A DNA stretch of 64,000 bases, taken from positions 558,001-622,000 of the forward strand of contig NZ_JABVBB010000021.1 of NCBI RefSeq assembly GCF_013346665.1, given 5' to 3'. Made by a program: the position numbers and the translations under genes. The notes beneath the pieces are model-generated. The model made no database searches, had not been told where the DNA came from, and saw only the letters and a list, made by a program, of their open reading frames with translations. Positions 45,084 to 54,176 of the stretch are shown piece by piece (within the stretch, counting starts at the first letter, position 1; every line of letters begins with the position of its first letter). Source of the DNA: Sulfitobacter maritimus (GTDB lineage Bacteria; Pseudomonadota; Alphaproteobacteria; Rhodobacterales; Rhodobacteraceae).

Positions 45084-45948
45084 TCAACGTCACACCGGAA
45101 ATGGCGCGGATGGCCTCAACATCCGCGTCATAAGTTGCGGTCATCTCAGTCACCAATTCTTCGGTCCAACCGGGCATGTCGATCTCTTGCTCGATCTCTT
45201 CTTCAAGCGCGAATTTATCAAGGAACGCTGTGATCACACGCCGCTTTTGCGCTTCTGACATTTCAGGGTGCGCATGCAGATAGGCCCGAAACCGCTGCAT
45301 CCCTTCGGCTGACATGATCGTGTGGAGCAGGTCAAACCCGCCCTTAATCTTGCTCTCTGGCGCAAGTCCGGCCATCTCGCGGATCACCTGCGCCCAAATC
45401 AACGGTGCGTCCTCATTGCACCAGACGGTGATCGGGATTTCCGGCGCTGTCTCACGCATTTGCGCAATGGTTTCAGACCAACGCAGATCCTCTGGCCCCC
45501 TGCCCCCCCAGCATCCTTCCGCGCTTTGATCCGCCGCTTTTTCGAAGAGGATCGGCACCAGCGACGCAGGGTTGCGGATCGCCATAAAGACGCGAATCTC
45601 ATCCTCGGGAAACAGCCGCGCCATGCGCCGCATTCGGATCGGGGCTGCGGGATAGAGCATCCCGTGGCGCAGTCCCGTAGCGGGCGAGCGGAAGAAGTTA
45701 GCGTCAGACAAGATCACCCGCTCCGCCCGGCCCTCATCGAGAATCGCGTCAAGCAACACATCCCGCGCAACCTCCGAAGGCTCGGTCTTGTGCATCGCGT
45801 TCAGCGTGTCCCGAAACAGGGTTCGATAGGTGCTCGGCCCGGGCACACGCACACCCGCTTCGGCAAACTTATCCTGATTTTGCAGCAAACATTTTAACAG
45901 TCGTTCGTCTTCTGTAAAATGAACGCCAGTATGCAAAACGAGCTGCAT
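45073..45948 (-). CDS. Hypothetical protein, possibly sulfotransferase-like
   Basis: A 291-residue cytoplasmic protein with no signal peptide or membrane segment. The N-terminus MQLVLHTGVHFTEDERLLKCLLQNQDKFAEAGVRVPGP and the internal DEIRVFMAIRNPASLVPILFEKA faintly recall P-loop sulfotransferases, but the usual GxPKSGTT loop is absent. The C-terminal half is rich in glutamate. An in-frame TTG at 45969 gives a longer version; the ATG at 45948 is chosen, with a weak ribosome site. I do not recognise its function. Confidence 0.6.
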   Translation of the reverse strand: MQLVLHTGVHFTEDERLLKCLLQNQDKFAEAGVRVPGPSTYRTLFRDTLNAMHKTEPSEVARDVLLDAILDEGRAERVILSDANFFRSPATGLRHGMLYPAAPIRMRRMARLFPEDEIRVFMAIRNPASLVPILFEKAADQSAEGCWGGRGPEDLRWSETIAQMRETAPEIPITVWCNEDAPLIWAQVIREMAGLAPESKIKGGFDLLHTIMSAEGMQRFRAYLHAHPEMSEAQKRRVITAFLDKFALEEEIEQEIDMPGWTEELVTEMTATYDADVEAIRAISGVTLITP

Positions 45949-46036
45949 GATAATCCGATCAACTGTCAAAACCTGACGGCTAAATAGCCCGTCCGGCGGT
46001 CCGTGTAAAATCCGAAAGAAAACCGCATTTCCCCTC

Positions 46037-46065
46037 TTGCACCCCCGCGTGGGTTTCTCTAAATG
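46037..46065 (+). promoter_or_regulatory. Promoter of tRNA-Thr
   Basis: TTGCAC (46037-46042) and TAAATG (46060-46065) with a 17-base spacer lie 10 bases before the mature tRNA. The match to the housekeeping consensus and the position make this the likely promoter. Confidence 0.55.
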
Positions 46066-46075
46066 AGCCTCCAGT

Positions 46076-46151
46076 GCCCCTATAGCTCAGCTGGTAGAGC
46101 AACTGATTTGTAATCAGTAGGTCCGCGGTTCGAGTCCGTGTGGGGGCACCA
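46076..46151 (+). tRNA. tRNA-Thr (anticodon UGU)
   Basis: A 76-base cloverleaf including encoded CCA. Acceptor stem GCCCCTA / TGGGGGC, a D-arm AGCTCAGCTGGTAGAGC, anticodon stem ACTGA/TCAGT around loop TTTGTAA (anticodon TGT), and T-arm CGCGG-TTCGAGT-CCGTG. Discriminator A precedes CCA. It reads ACA codons (and related threonine codons). Confidence 0.97.
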
Positions 46152-46285
46152 CTTCCTTCCTGTTACTTTTGGTATTCGGTGGTTTTCCACCCTAATCCGC
46201 GCTGTATGTGTGTCAGTGCGAAGGGATGTTGCGGCAAACCTTTCCGGCCTCATCTATCGTCTCAAATAAAATCCCCATTTCTCCC

Positions 46286-46316
46286 TTGACCCTCCAGTGA
46301 CTGGAAGCCCCATCTT
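46286..46316 (+). promoter_or_regulatory. MerR/CueR-type promoter of copA
   Basis: TTGACC (46286-46291) and CATCTT (46311-46316) are separated by 19 bases, the over-long spacer typical of MerR-family promoters. The dyad CCTCCAG-TG-ACTGGAAG lies between them, which suits CueR binding. It precedes copA by about 30 bases. Confidence 0.75.
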
Positions 46317-46344
46317 AAGAGCAACTTAACCAAAGGGGCCAAAG

Positions 46345-48846
46345 ATGACCGACGAGACAGCACTGAGATTCGGTGTGGAAAACATGAGCTGCGCGTCTTG
46401 TGTAGGGCGGGTCGAAAAGGTGCTCGGTGCCGTCGATGGGGTTCGGGCTGCTGAGGTTAACCTTGCGACCGAAACCGTCACGCTTCGAGCGGCACCAGGG
46501 CTGGAGACCGCGAAAGTCTCTGACGCGTTGGCGCAGGCAGGCTACCCCGCCCGTCTTGTGACCCGCCGGCTGCAGATCGCGCAGATGACCTGCGCGTCTT
46601 GTGTGGGGCGGGTGGAGCGGGCGTTGTCCGCTGTGCCGGGCGTGGTCTCTGTTAACGTCAACCTCGCGACCGAAGAGGCGCAGGTTGAGATGTTTGACCA
46701 CCCGGATACGCTCGCCGCAGTGCAAACTGCGGCAGCAGCCGCGGGCTATCCGGCCACGGTCGATAGTGGGGATAATAAAGGCGATGCAACTGCCCGGAAG
46801 GAGGCCGAAAGCGCACATCTGAAGCGCAATACCATTTTGGCGGCCATTCTGACCCTCCCAGTTTTCATTCTTGAGATGGGGGGCCATCTGATCCCGAGCT
46901 TTCACCGTTGGATCAATGCGACCATTGGGATGGAAACCTCTTGGCTCGTTCAATTTGTTCTCACGACTCTCGTGCTTGCCGGACCGGGGCGGCATTTCTA
47001 CCTCAAGGGCTTGCCGGCGCTGTTCAAAGGTGCGCCGGATATGAATTCGCTGGTGGCGCTTGGGTCCGGGGCGGCGTGGCTCTACTCGGTCACGGCGCTC
47101 TTTGCGCCGGCACTGCTGCCCGAAGGCAGCCGCCTCGTCTATTTCGAGGCGGCTGCGGTTATTGTGACGCTGATCCTTCTGGGGCGCTATCTTGAAGCCC
47201 GGGCGAAGGGGCGTACCGGGGCCGCGATTGCCAAGCTGATCGGGCTGCGCGCCCGCAGTGCGCGGATCGAGCGCGAGGGCGATATCGTCGAAATCCCCGT
47301 CGAGGAGATCGCGGCAGGCGACATCATCCATCTGCGCCCCGGTGAGAAGATCGCCACCGACGGGGTGGTGCAGTCGGGCCAATCCTATGTCGATGAAAGC
47401 ATGATCACGGGTGAGCCTGTCCCGGTGGAAAAGACCGAAGGCGCTGATGTGGTGGGCGGCACGGTTAATGGCACCGGCAGCCTGACCTTCCGCGCGACCA
47501 AAGTGGGCGGTGATACGATGCTTGCCCAGATTATCCGCATGGTCGAAGAGGCGCAGGGCGCGAAGCTGCCCATTCAGGATTTGGTCAATCGCATTACCCT
47601 GTGGTTCGTGCCTGCGGTCATCGCTGTGGCGGTGCTGACCTTTGGCGCTTGGTTAGCCTTTGGCCCCTCACTAAGCCACGCGCTGGTGGCTGCCGTGGCC
47701 GTGCTGATTATCGCCTGCCCCTGTGCCATGGGACTGGCCACGCCCACGTCGATCATGGTCGGCACCGGACGCGCTGCGCAACTGGGGGTGCTGTTTCGGC
47801 GCGGCGATGCCTTGCAGACCCTGCATGGAATCAAAACCGTGGCATTGGACAAGACCGGCACGCTGACCAAAGGCCAGCCGGAACTGACCGACCTGACCCC
47901 TTTGAACGGTTTTTCCCAAGACACGCTTTTGCCGCTTATCGGGGCGGTTGAAGCTCGCTCGGAACACCCTATCGCGCAGGCCATTCTGCGACGGGCAGAA
48001 CGTGCAGGCCCCCTGCCCGATGATATAAGCGATTTCCAGTCGCATACCGGATACGGCGTCAGCGCCGTGGTCGCGGGACATCAGGTGAGCGTGGGGGCGG
48101 ACCGTCTGATGGAACGCGATGGGATTGATCTGGGCGATGCCGCAGAGATCGGCGCGGCCTTTGGCAAGGCGGGCAAGACCCCGCTGTTTGCCGCCGTCGA
48201 CGGCAAGCTTGCCGCCGTCATAGCCGTGGCCGATCCGGTGAAACAGGGCACGCCCGAGGCCATCAAGGCGCTGCACGATCTGGGGCTCAAGGTAGCGATG
48301 ATCACCGGCGACAATCAAGGAACGGCAGATGCCATTGCCGCTGATCTGGGGATCGACCGGGTGGTGGCCGAAGTCTTGCCTGACGGCAAGGTCGCGGCCA
48401 TCGACAGGTTGAAGGGCGAAGCGGGGCCGGTGGCCTTTGTCGGCGACGGGATCAACGATGCCCCGGCGCTGGCGCAGGCGGATGTGGGGCTTGCCATCGG
48501 CACCGGCACGGATGTCGCGATAGAGGCCGCTGACGTGGTGCTGATGTCGGGCGATCTGCGCGGGGTGGTGAGCGCGATTGACGTCAGCCAGCGCAGTATG
48601 CGCAACATCCAGCAGAACCTCTTTTGGGCCTTCGGGTACAACGTGCTGCTGATCCCGGTGGCGGCGGGGGCGTTCTATCCGCTGACGGGTTGGCTGCTGT
48701 CGCCAGCCTTGGCGGCGGGGGCCATGGCCTTGTCGAGCGTCTTTGTTCTGAGCAACGCGTTGCGCCTACGCTGGATCACCCCACCGCTGGCCGAGAACAC
48801 AGCGCCGCAGCCTACCCATACCGCCACCCCAGTCGCCGCAGAATAG
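46345..48846 (+). CDS. copA: Copper-exporting P-type ATPase with two heavy-metal domains
   Basis: An 833-residue P1B-type ATPase. Two N-terminal HMA domains are seen ([10 protein letters not shown] at about 14-23 and [10 protein letters not shown] at about 81-90). The membrane domain has the CPC metal motif [13 protein letters not shown]; the phosphorylation motif is DKTGTLTKG and the nucleotide domain includes [10 protein letters not shown] and [10 protein letters not shown]. It pumps Cu(I) out of the cytoplasm. A MerR-type promoter precedes it and cueR follows nine bases after its stop. Confidence 0.95.
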   Translation: MTDETALRFGVENMSCASCVGRVEKVLGAVDGVRAAEVNLATETVTLRAAPGLETAKVSDALAQAGYPARLVTRRLQIAQMTCASCVGRVERALSAVPGVVSVNVNLATEEAQVEMFDHPDTLAAVQTAAAAAGYPATVDSGDNKGDATARKEAESAHLKRNTILAAILTLPVFILEMGGHLIPSFHRWINATIGMETSWLVQFVLTTLVLAGPGRHFYLKGLPALFKGAPDMNSLVALGSGAAWLYSVTALFAPALLPEGSRLVYFEAAAVIVTLILLGRYLEARAKGRTGAAIAKLIGLRARSARIEREGDIVEIPVEEIAAGDIIHLRPGEKIATDGVVQSGQSYVDESMITGEPVPVEKTEGADVVGGTVNGTGSLTFRATKVGGDTMLAQIIRMVEEAQGAKLPIQDLVNRITLWFVPAVIAVAVLTFGAWLAFGPSLSHALVAAVAVLIIACPCAMGLATPTSIMVGTGRAAQLGVLFRRGDALQTLHGIKTVALDKTGTLTKGQPELTDLTPLNGFSQDTLLPLIGAVEARSEHPIAQAILRRAERAGPLPDDISDFQSHTGYGVSAVVAGHQVSVGADRLMERDGIDLGDAAEIGAAFGKAGKTPLFAAVDGKLAAVIAVADPVKQGTPEAIKALHDLGLKVAMITGDNQGTADAIAADLGIDRVVAEVLPDGKVAAIDRLKGEAGPVAFVGDGINDAPALAQADVGLAIGTGTDVAIEAADVVLMSGDLRGVVSAIDVSQRSMRNIQQNLFWAFGYNVLLIPVAAGAFYPLTGWLLSPALAAGAMALSSVFVLSNALRLRWITPPLAENTAPQPTHTATPVAAE

Positions 48847-48855
48847 GAGCGTCAG

Positions 48856-49263
48856 ATGAACATCGGAGAAGTTGCAGAGCGCACCGGCCTGCCCCCCAAG
48901 ACCATTCGCTATTACGAGGACATCGGGCTGGTCAAACCGTTGCGGGATTCCAACGGCTACCGCGCCTTCCGCGAGAGCGAAATGCACAAGCTTGCCTTTC
49001 TAGGCCGCGCAAGGACATTGGGCTTCAGCATTGAAGACTGCCGCAACCTGCTGGCGCTGTGGGAAGACAGCAACCGCGCCAGCGCTGACGTGCGGGCGAT
49101 TGCAAAGGATCACTTGGCCCAAATCGAAGCCAAGATCCGCGACCTGCAAGAGATGCGTGATACGCTCAGCACCTTGGTTCGGGACTGCGCAGGGGATGAT
49201 CGGCCCGACTGCCCAATCTTAAAAAGTCTGGGAACCGAGTTCGGCTCTGAACGGCGCTCGTAA
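48856..49263 (+). CDS. cueR: Cu(I)-responsive MerR-family regulator
   Basis: A 135-residue MerR-family activator. MNIGEVAERTGLPPKTIRYYEDIGLVKP is the DNA-binding domain, followed by a dimerisation helix and the C-terminal metal loop C-x8-C (CAGDDRPDCPI), the CueR/HmrR copper signature. It lies nine bases after copA in the same operon and probably activates the 19-base-spacer promoter upstream of copA. Confidence 0.93.
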   Translation: MNIGEVAERTGLPPKTIRYYEDIGLVKPLRDSNGYRAFRESEMHKLAFLGRARTLGFSIEDCRNLLALWEDSNRASADVRAIAKDHLAQIEAKIRDLQEMRDTLSTLVRDCAGDDRPDCPILKSLGTEFGSERRS

Positions 49264-49274
49264 TCCAGAGCGAG

Positions 49275-49301
49275 GGGCGGCGTCCATATGGTCCGCCGCC
49301 C
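49275..49301. terminator. Hairpin between convergent cueR and choV
   Basis: An 8-base-pair stem GGGCGGCG / CGCCGCCC with an 11-base loop that is itself CCATATGG-centred. It sits between the stops of cueR and choV. No T-run is present, so termination strength is uncertain. Confidence 0.5.
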
Positions 49302-49307
49302 TGCCTC

Positions 49308-50333
49308 TCAGGTGTTCGTGGTCAACCGATCCACGATACTATGCGCCGTGACCGTGCCGATCTGGGCGCCTTTTTCCATTACCGCAACCGCCGTATCAGG
49401 GTCGCGCAGCCGGTCCATCAGATCACGCACCGGGCTTTCGGCCATGGTCTCGCCTTGGGTGGGGATATCCTCCACCGGTCCCATGACATCGCGCGCGGTA
49501 AGCACTTCCAGCGGGTTCATGTTGGCCACGAACTCCGCCACATATTCCGAGGCTGGGTTCGAGAAAATCTCGCGCGGGGTACCGATCTGCACGATGCGGC
49601 CGCCTTCCATAATGGCGATGCGTCCGCCTAGTTTGAAGGCTTCGTCAAGGTCGTGGCTGACAAAGATGATCGTGCGGTTCAACTTACGCTGAAGGTCGAG
49701 CAATTCGTCCTGCAACCGCGTCCGTATCAGCGGATCAAGCGCCGAGAACGGCTCATCCATCAACAAGATCGGCGCTTCGGTGGCAAAGGCACGGGCAAGG
49801 CCCACGCGCTGCTGCATCCCGCCCGACAGCTCGCCCACCTTGCGGTCAGCCCAATCGCTCAAACCTACTAGTTCCAACTGCCGCTCGGCACGCTCCAACC
49901 GCTCGGCCTTGGGCACGTTCGACAGTTCCAGCCCAAGCGCCACATTGTCGCGCACCGTCCGCCACGGCAGCAGTCCGAACTGCTGGAACACCATCGAGAC
50001 ACCCTCGCGCCGCACCCGCCGCAACTCGGCGGCGTTGCTGCCATGAATGTCACAAGACCAGCCCTCCGCATGGACATGGACCGTGCCGCGCACCATCGGG
50101 TTGAGCCCATTCACCGCCCGCAAAAGCGTCGATTTGCCCGAGCCAGACAGCCCCATCAGCACAAGGATCTCGCCATTCTCAACGCTGAGTGAGCAATCAT
50201 GCACGCCCAGCACTTGGCCCGTCTCCGCTTCGATCTCGGCGCGGCTTTGGCCCTCGTCCATCAGCGGCAAAGCCTTCTCTGGCTTGTCGCCAAAGACGAT
50301 GGAAACGTTGTCAAATTCTACTGCTTTACTCAT
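49308..50333 (-). CDS. choV: Choline ABC transporter ATP-binding protein
   Basis: A 341-residue OpuAA/ProV-type ATPase: Walker A GLSGSGKST, Q-loop VFQQFGLLPWRTV, signature LSGGMQQRVGLARAFATEAP, Walker B ILLMDEPFSALDP, and a C-terminal CBS-like region (about 270-335). The binding protein in this operon is ChoX-like, so choline is the best substrate call; glycine betaine is the alternative. It overlaps choW by four bases and is the last gene of choXWV. Confidence 0.9.
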   Translation of the reverse strand: MSKAVEFDNVSIVFGDKPEKALPLMDEGQSRAEIEAETGQVLGVHDCSLSVENGEILVLMGLSGSGKSTLLRAVNGLNPMVRGTVHVHAEGWSCDIHGSNAAELRRVRREGVSMVFQQFGLLPWRTVRDNVALGLELSNVPKAERLERAERQLELVGLSDWADRKVGELSGGMQQRVGLARAFATEAPILLMDEPFSALDPLIRTRLQDELLDLQRKLNRTIIFVSHDLDEAFKLGGRIAIMEGGRIVQIGTPREIFSNPASEYVAEFVANMNPLEVLTARDVMGPVEDIPTQGETMAESPVRDLMDRLRDPDTAVAVMEKGAQIGTVTAHSIVDRLTTNT

Positions 50334-51163
50334 TTCCGTCCCACCCGCAGGATACGGTCGAGCATGATCGCGACGACGACGATCACCAAACCGGATTCAA
50401 ATCCCAAGCCTGTGTTGACTTGGTTCAAGGCACGCACCACCGGCACGCCCAGCCCGTCTGCGCCGACCAGCGCGGCGATAACCACCATCGACAGCGAGAG
50501 CATGATCGTCTGGTTCAACCCAGTCATGATCTGCGGCAAGGCATAGGGCAGTTCGATCTTCCACAGCGTTTGGCGCGGCTTAGCACCAAATGCCTGCGCG
50601 GCCTCCAGTAACGCTTTCGGTGTCGAGGAGATGCCAAGTTGCGTGAGCCGGATCGGCGCGGGCAGCACAAAGATCACCGTAGCGATCAGGCCGGGCACCA
50701 TGCCGATGCCGAAAAACACAATCGCGGGGATCAGATAGACAAAGGTCGGCAGCGTTTGCATCAGGTCCAGCACCGGGGCGACCCAAGCGTAAAGCCGGGG
50801 CCGATGTGCCACGGCGATGCCAATCGGCACGCCCACGCCCATACAGACCACACAGGCCGACAGCACCAGCGTCAGGCTCTCGGTGGTCTCTTCCCAATAG
50901 TCTTGGTTTAGGATGAACAAAAACCCCAGCACCACGAAGATCACGGTTTTAAAGCTGCGCTGAATGGCAAAGGTAATCACAGCGAAAACGGCGATGATGA
51001 TCAGCGGATGCGGCGTTTGTAGCACCCATAGGATCGCCTCAATCAGCCACTCCATGGCGTCGGACAGCCCGTCAAAGAACCACGCCCCGTTTATTTGCAG
51101 CCAGTCCAGCGCGTCTTCGGCCACCTTGGCCACGGGGATCTTGTTTTCGGTCAGCCAGTCCAT
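50330..51163 (-). CDS. choW: Choline ABC transporter permease
   Basis: A 277-residue membrane protein of the ProW family. The region GVGVPIGIAVAHRPRLYAWVAPVLDLMQTLPTFVYLIPAIVFFGIGMVPG is the typical permease core. An N-terminal ~60-residue segment precedes the first membrane span. It is downstream of choX after an 85-base gap with a hairpin, and overlaps choV by four bases. Confidence 0.9.
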   Translation of the reverse strand: MDWLTENKIPVAKVAEDALDWLQINGAWFFDGLSDAMEWLIEAILWVLQTPHPLIIIAVFAVITFAIQRSFKTVIFVVLGFLFILNQDYWEETTESLTLVLSACVVCMGVGVPIGIAVAHRPRLYAWVAPVLDLMQTLPTFVYLIPAIVFFGIGMVPGLIATVIFVLPAPIRLTQLGISSTPKALLEAAQAFGAKPRQTLWKIELPYALPQIMTGLNQTIMLSLSMVVIAALVGADGLGVPVVRALNQVNTGLGFESGLVIVVVAIMLDRILRVGRK

Positions 51164-51200
51164 GTGAGTCCTTCAGGATTGGAGAGTTGCCCATGAGAAT

Positions 51201-51226
51201 GCCCGCCCCAAAGCGCGGGGGCGGGC
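51201..51226 (-). other. Hairpin between choX and choW
   Basis: A perfect 9-base-pair stem GCCCGCCCC / GGGGCGGGC with an 8-base loop. No T-run follows on the transcribed minus strand. It occupies the same place as hairpins after the binding-protein genes of two other importers in this window. Confidence 0.55.
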
Positions 51227-51248
51227 CGTTTTCATCATGTCGTTCGGA

Positions 51249-52169
51249 TCACTTCAGCGAAGCGACGGCTTCCATCGCGTCGCCGCCGTCCACGGTGGTT
51301 ACACCGTCGAGCCAAGTGTCGAGCACTTCGGGGTTTTCCTTGATCCAAGCCGCGGCGGCCTCTTCGGCGTCTTCACCGTCATCAAGGATCGCGCCCATGA
51401 TCTCGTTCTCCATCTCCAGCGTGAATTCGAGATTGTTCAGGAATTTGCCAAGGTTCGGGCATTCTTCAACAAAACCAGCGCGGGTGTTGGTATAGACCGT
51501 GGCACCGCCAAGATCGGGGCCAAAGTAGTCGTCGCCGCCTTCGAGGTAGGTCAGGTCAAAGTTGGCGTTCATTGGGTGCGGTTCCCAGCCAAGGAATACA
51601 ACGGGCTCCTCCTTGCGCGAGGCGCGTTGAACCTGAGCCAACATGCCCTGCTCGGAGGATTCGACGACTTCGAAATCCTTGAGGTCAAAGGCGTTGTCGT
51701 CGATCATCGATTGGATCAGACGGTTGCCGTCGTTGCCCGGCTCAATGCCGTAAATCTTACCGTCCAGTGCATCGGCATTTGCGGCGATGTCGGCGAATGT
51801 CTTGATGCCCATGTCGGCGGCGGCTTTGTTCACTGCCAGCGTATATTTCGCGCCTTCAAGGTTCGCGCGCACGGTGTCGACGCTGCCCTCTTCGCGGTAC
51901 TTTGCAATATCGCCTTCCATCGTGGGCATCCAGTTGCCCAAAAACACGTCAATGTCGCCTGCCGCCATGGAGGTATAGGTCACCGGCACGGCGAGGATTT
52001 TGGTCTCGGTGTCATAGCCAAGCGCGTCCAGTACAACGCTGGCAGCGGCTGTGGTGGCCGTGATGTCAGTCCAACCCACGTCAGAGAAGGTGACTTCATT
52101 ACACTCGGCGGCGGCGAGCGAGGTCGCAGCGGTCATCGCCAAGATGGAAGTCGAGAGTAGTTTTTTCAT
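51249..52169 (-). CDS. choX: Choline ABC transporter substrate-binding protein
   Basis: A 306-residue OpuAC-type binding protein with a signal peptide (residues 1-20). The mature N-terminus ECNEVTFSDVGWTDITATTAAASVVLDALGYDTE and VPVTYTSMAAGDIDVFLGNWMPTM closely follow ChoX of rhizobia, whose tryptophans form the choline cage. The start at 52169 sits at the signal peptide; an upstream frame is not used. It is the first gene of choXWV. Confidence 0.92.
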   Translation of the reverse strand: MKKLLSTSILAMTAATSLAAAECNEVTFSDVGWTDITATTAAASVVLDALGYDTETKILAVPVTYTSMAAGDIDVFLGNWMPTMEGDIAKYREEGSVDTVRANLEGAKYTLAVNKAAADMGIKTFADIAANADALDGKIYGIEPGNDGNRLIQSMIDDNAFDLKDFEVVESSEQGMLAQVQRASRKEEPVVFLGWEPHPMNANFDLTYLEGGDDYFGPDLGGATVYTNTRAGFVEECPNLGKFLNNLEFTLEMENEIMGAILDDGEDAEEAAAAWIKENPEVLDTWLDGVTTVDGGDAMEAVASLK

Positions 52170-52195
52170 TGGTGTTCTCCCCAGAGAAGTTTTTA

Positions 52196-52215
52196 TTGAC
52201 TGATGGGCCAATCAA
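52196..52215. promoter_or_regulatory. BetI-like palindrome upstream of choX
   Basis: TTGACTGATGGGCCAATCAA has outer TTGA/TCAA symmetry and resembles choline-responsive BetI operators, which often contain TTGA...TCAA. It lies about 27 bases before the choX start. BetI itself is not in the window. Confidence 0.35.
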
Positions 52216-52299
52216 AAAGCATCAGCCCCGATATTGCAACCGGATTAATTTTTCCAATCTAAAGCAGCGCTTGGATCAATACCAACAGTTTTGCGCTGA

Positions 52300-54012
52300 T
52301 CACTCTCGTGTGACCTGCGGCGGGCGCAAGACCGGTGTGACGTTCTCATCCGCACCAGGTTCAGGGGTCGCGTCGGCTGCGGGTTGTTCTGCGTCAGCGG
52401 GTTGTTCTGCATCGGCGGGTTCAGGGGACGCGTCCGCTGCAGGTGGTTCGGCGTCAGAGGGTTCGGCGTCAGAGGGTTCGGCGTCAGAGGTCTCACCCTC
52501 TGGCGTCTCCGAGGCTTCAGAGGGCGGATCGTCTGCCAAAGTCGCAGGCGCTTCCCCTTCAGAAGCGTTCTCCGCAGCGGTATCGGCAACAGGCACCTCC
52601 CCGCCATAGGCGGCCCTAATCCCGGCCTGCGTGCCGGGGCCATAGTCGCCATCAATCGCCCCATCGTAGAACCCCATCTGGGCCAATTTGCGCTGCAAAG
52701 CCTTGCGGGTCTCGCTGTTAAACAACGCCGGCTCGTCAACCATAAGGCTAAGCAGCGTCGCATCCCCACCCCGCAGAGCGCGGTAGAGGTAGAGCGCTGC
52801 ATCCGGTGCGCCGCGCCCTTCCACTTTGCCATCGTCAATCATCGCTGCATAGTTGAACATCGCCGCCGGGTGACGCCGATCAGCGGCGCGGCGGAAGTAG
52901 TTGCGGGCAAGGTCGGGATCGGGGCTCTGCCCCAATTCACCTTGCAGATGGATAAAGCCTAGATCGTTTAGTGCCGGGGCAAACCCCTCCTCTGCCGCCT
53001 CTTCGTAGAGCGTCAAGGCGCGGGAGGTGTCCTGCGTGACGCCGGTGCCTTCTTCATAGAGCTGCGCCAACAGGTAGCGCGCTTCGGCTGAGCCCGCGTC
53101 TGCCAAACGCGTAAGGTCGGCTGCAGCAGCGCTTGGATCATAGCGCGGATCCTCTGGGTCCAGCCGCAGATAGGCCGAGGCCAGCAAGGCCCGCGCATCG
53201 CCTTGCCGCGCCAGCGCCATGAGGGCAGCGTCCTGTGTCTCATCCAAGGCTGACCACATGCGGCGCAGAGAGGTGTTGGTAGGCGTTGGCGTGGCCGCGT
53301 CACTGCTAGCAAGGAAATAGGGCGTGGCCTTCAGCGCGCCAAACCGGCGCGGCGCGAGGTCGCCGCCGGTGCGGCTGCGCAGATCCGCACGCAGATGATC
53401 CAGCGCAACCGAGATTTCGACATCCGGCTCCGAAAACGCTTCAATCAGCGCTTCGACAAAGATCCCCGGCCCCTCGCCTGCGTTGTCGCACGCACCGATG
53501 CGGCCCGAGGTTAACACCAACGTCCCAGCACGCGGCTCTGGCGGGGTGAGCGGGGCCACACTGTCCAAGGGCGCGGCTTGGCAACTGTCGAGGATCACGA
53601 TCCGCATCTGCCGCGCCTTGCCCGCCGCCCGCAACACAGACGGGAGTGCCACTGCCTTTGACCGCAGTGCTTCTGCCGGGGCCAAGGGACCATCTGCCGG
53701 GATCAGAAAGTTCTCCCCCCCTGCCGAGAGTCGGTGGCCCGCATAGTAGATCACCGCGATTTCCGCTGTCTCAGCGCGAAAGGCGAAATCGGACAGCGCC
53801 TGTTTCATCTCTTCACCGGGGGTGTCGATCAGGGTCGTTACCTCAAACCCTAGATCGTCCAGCGCCGCGCCAAAGGCCCGCGCGTCGGTTCGTGGCCCGT
53901 CGAGGTCTTTGGCTTCGGCATAATCACCGATGCCAATCACCAGCGCCGCACGATCCTGTGCCATTGCTGTGAACGGCAGGCAGCAAAGCAATATGATCGA
54001 GGCAAAACGCAT
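52300..54012 (-). CDS. Secreted caspase-like (peptidase C14) protein with Sel1-like repeats and acidic tail
   Basis: A 570-residue protein. A signal peptide (1-19) precedes a caspase-like domain with candidate catalytic H93 (IYYAGHRLS) and C144 (ILDSCQAAP). Residues about 250-400 hold Sel1-like helical repeats (ARYLLAQLYEEGTGV, ALTLYEEAAEEGFAPALNDLGF). Then comes a peptidoglycan-binding-like motif (RKALQRKLAQMGFYDGAIDGDYGPGT) and a tail of Asp/Ala/Glu/Pro-rich repeats (about 465-560). A periplasmic or surface protease-like role is inferred. It is a single gene, 130 bases from choX; targets are unknown. Confidence 0.8.
   Translation of the reverse strand: MRFASIILLCCLPFTAMAQDRAALVIGIGDYAEAKDLDGPRTDARAFGAALDDLGFEVTTLIDTPGEEMKQALSDFAFRAETAEIAVIYYAGHRLSAGGENFLIPADGPLAPAEALRSKAVALPSVLRAAGKARQMRIVILDSCQAAPLDSVAPLTPPEPRAGTLVLTSGRIGACDNAGEGPGIFVEALIEAFSEPDVEISVALDHLRADLRSRTGGDLAPRRFGALKATPYFLASSDAATPTPTNTSLRRMWSALDETQDAALMALARQGDARALLASAYLRLDPEDPRYDPSAAAADLTRLADAGSAEARYLLAQLYEEGTGVTQDTSRALTLYEEAAEEGFAPALNDLGFIHLQGELGQSPDPDLARNYFRRAADRRHPAAMFNYAAMIDDGKVEGRGAPDAALYLYRALRGGDATLLSLMVDEPALFNSETRKALQRKLAQMGFYDGAIDGDYGPGTQAGIRAAYGGEVPVADTAAENASEGEAPATLADDPPSEASETPEGETSDAEPSDAEPSDAEPPAADASPEPADAEQPADAEQPAADATPEPGADENVTPVLRPPQVTRE
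52381..52489. repeat. Short tandem repeats encoding the acidic tail
   Basis: Two 18-base near-copies (52381-52398, 52399-52416) and three exact 15-base copies of GGTTCGGCGTCAGAG (52445-52489) lie within the coding sequence. They encode repeated acidic Ala/Glu/Pro/Ser units and keep the reading frame. Confidence 0.75.
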
Positions 54013-54116
54013 AGGTGGCTCCTTTCAGTCTCGCGCCGCGGCGGGGGCAATTCTGCCCGGTCAAAGGTTAACCTATGATGTTACTTAATGGTTTCCACCA
54101 TTCGCACAAAGCAATT

Positions 54117-54138
54117 CGGCCGAGGTTTCCCCCGGCCG
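54117..54138 (-). terminator. Hairpin downstream of the Mrp operon
   Basis: CGGCCG arms (54117-54122 and 54133-54138) flank a short GC-rich interior. It lies 40 bases past the mrpG stop and is followed on the minus strand by AATTGCTTTG, so it is a plausible terminator. Confidence 0.5.
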
Positions 54139-54176
54139 TCTGTCGTAAGTTGTGTTAAACGCCGCGCAGGCGGGCG

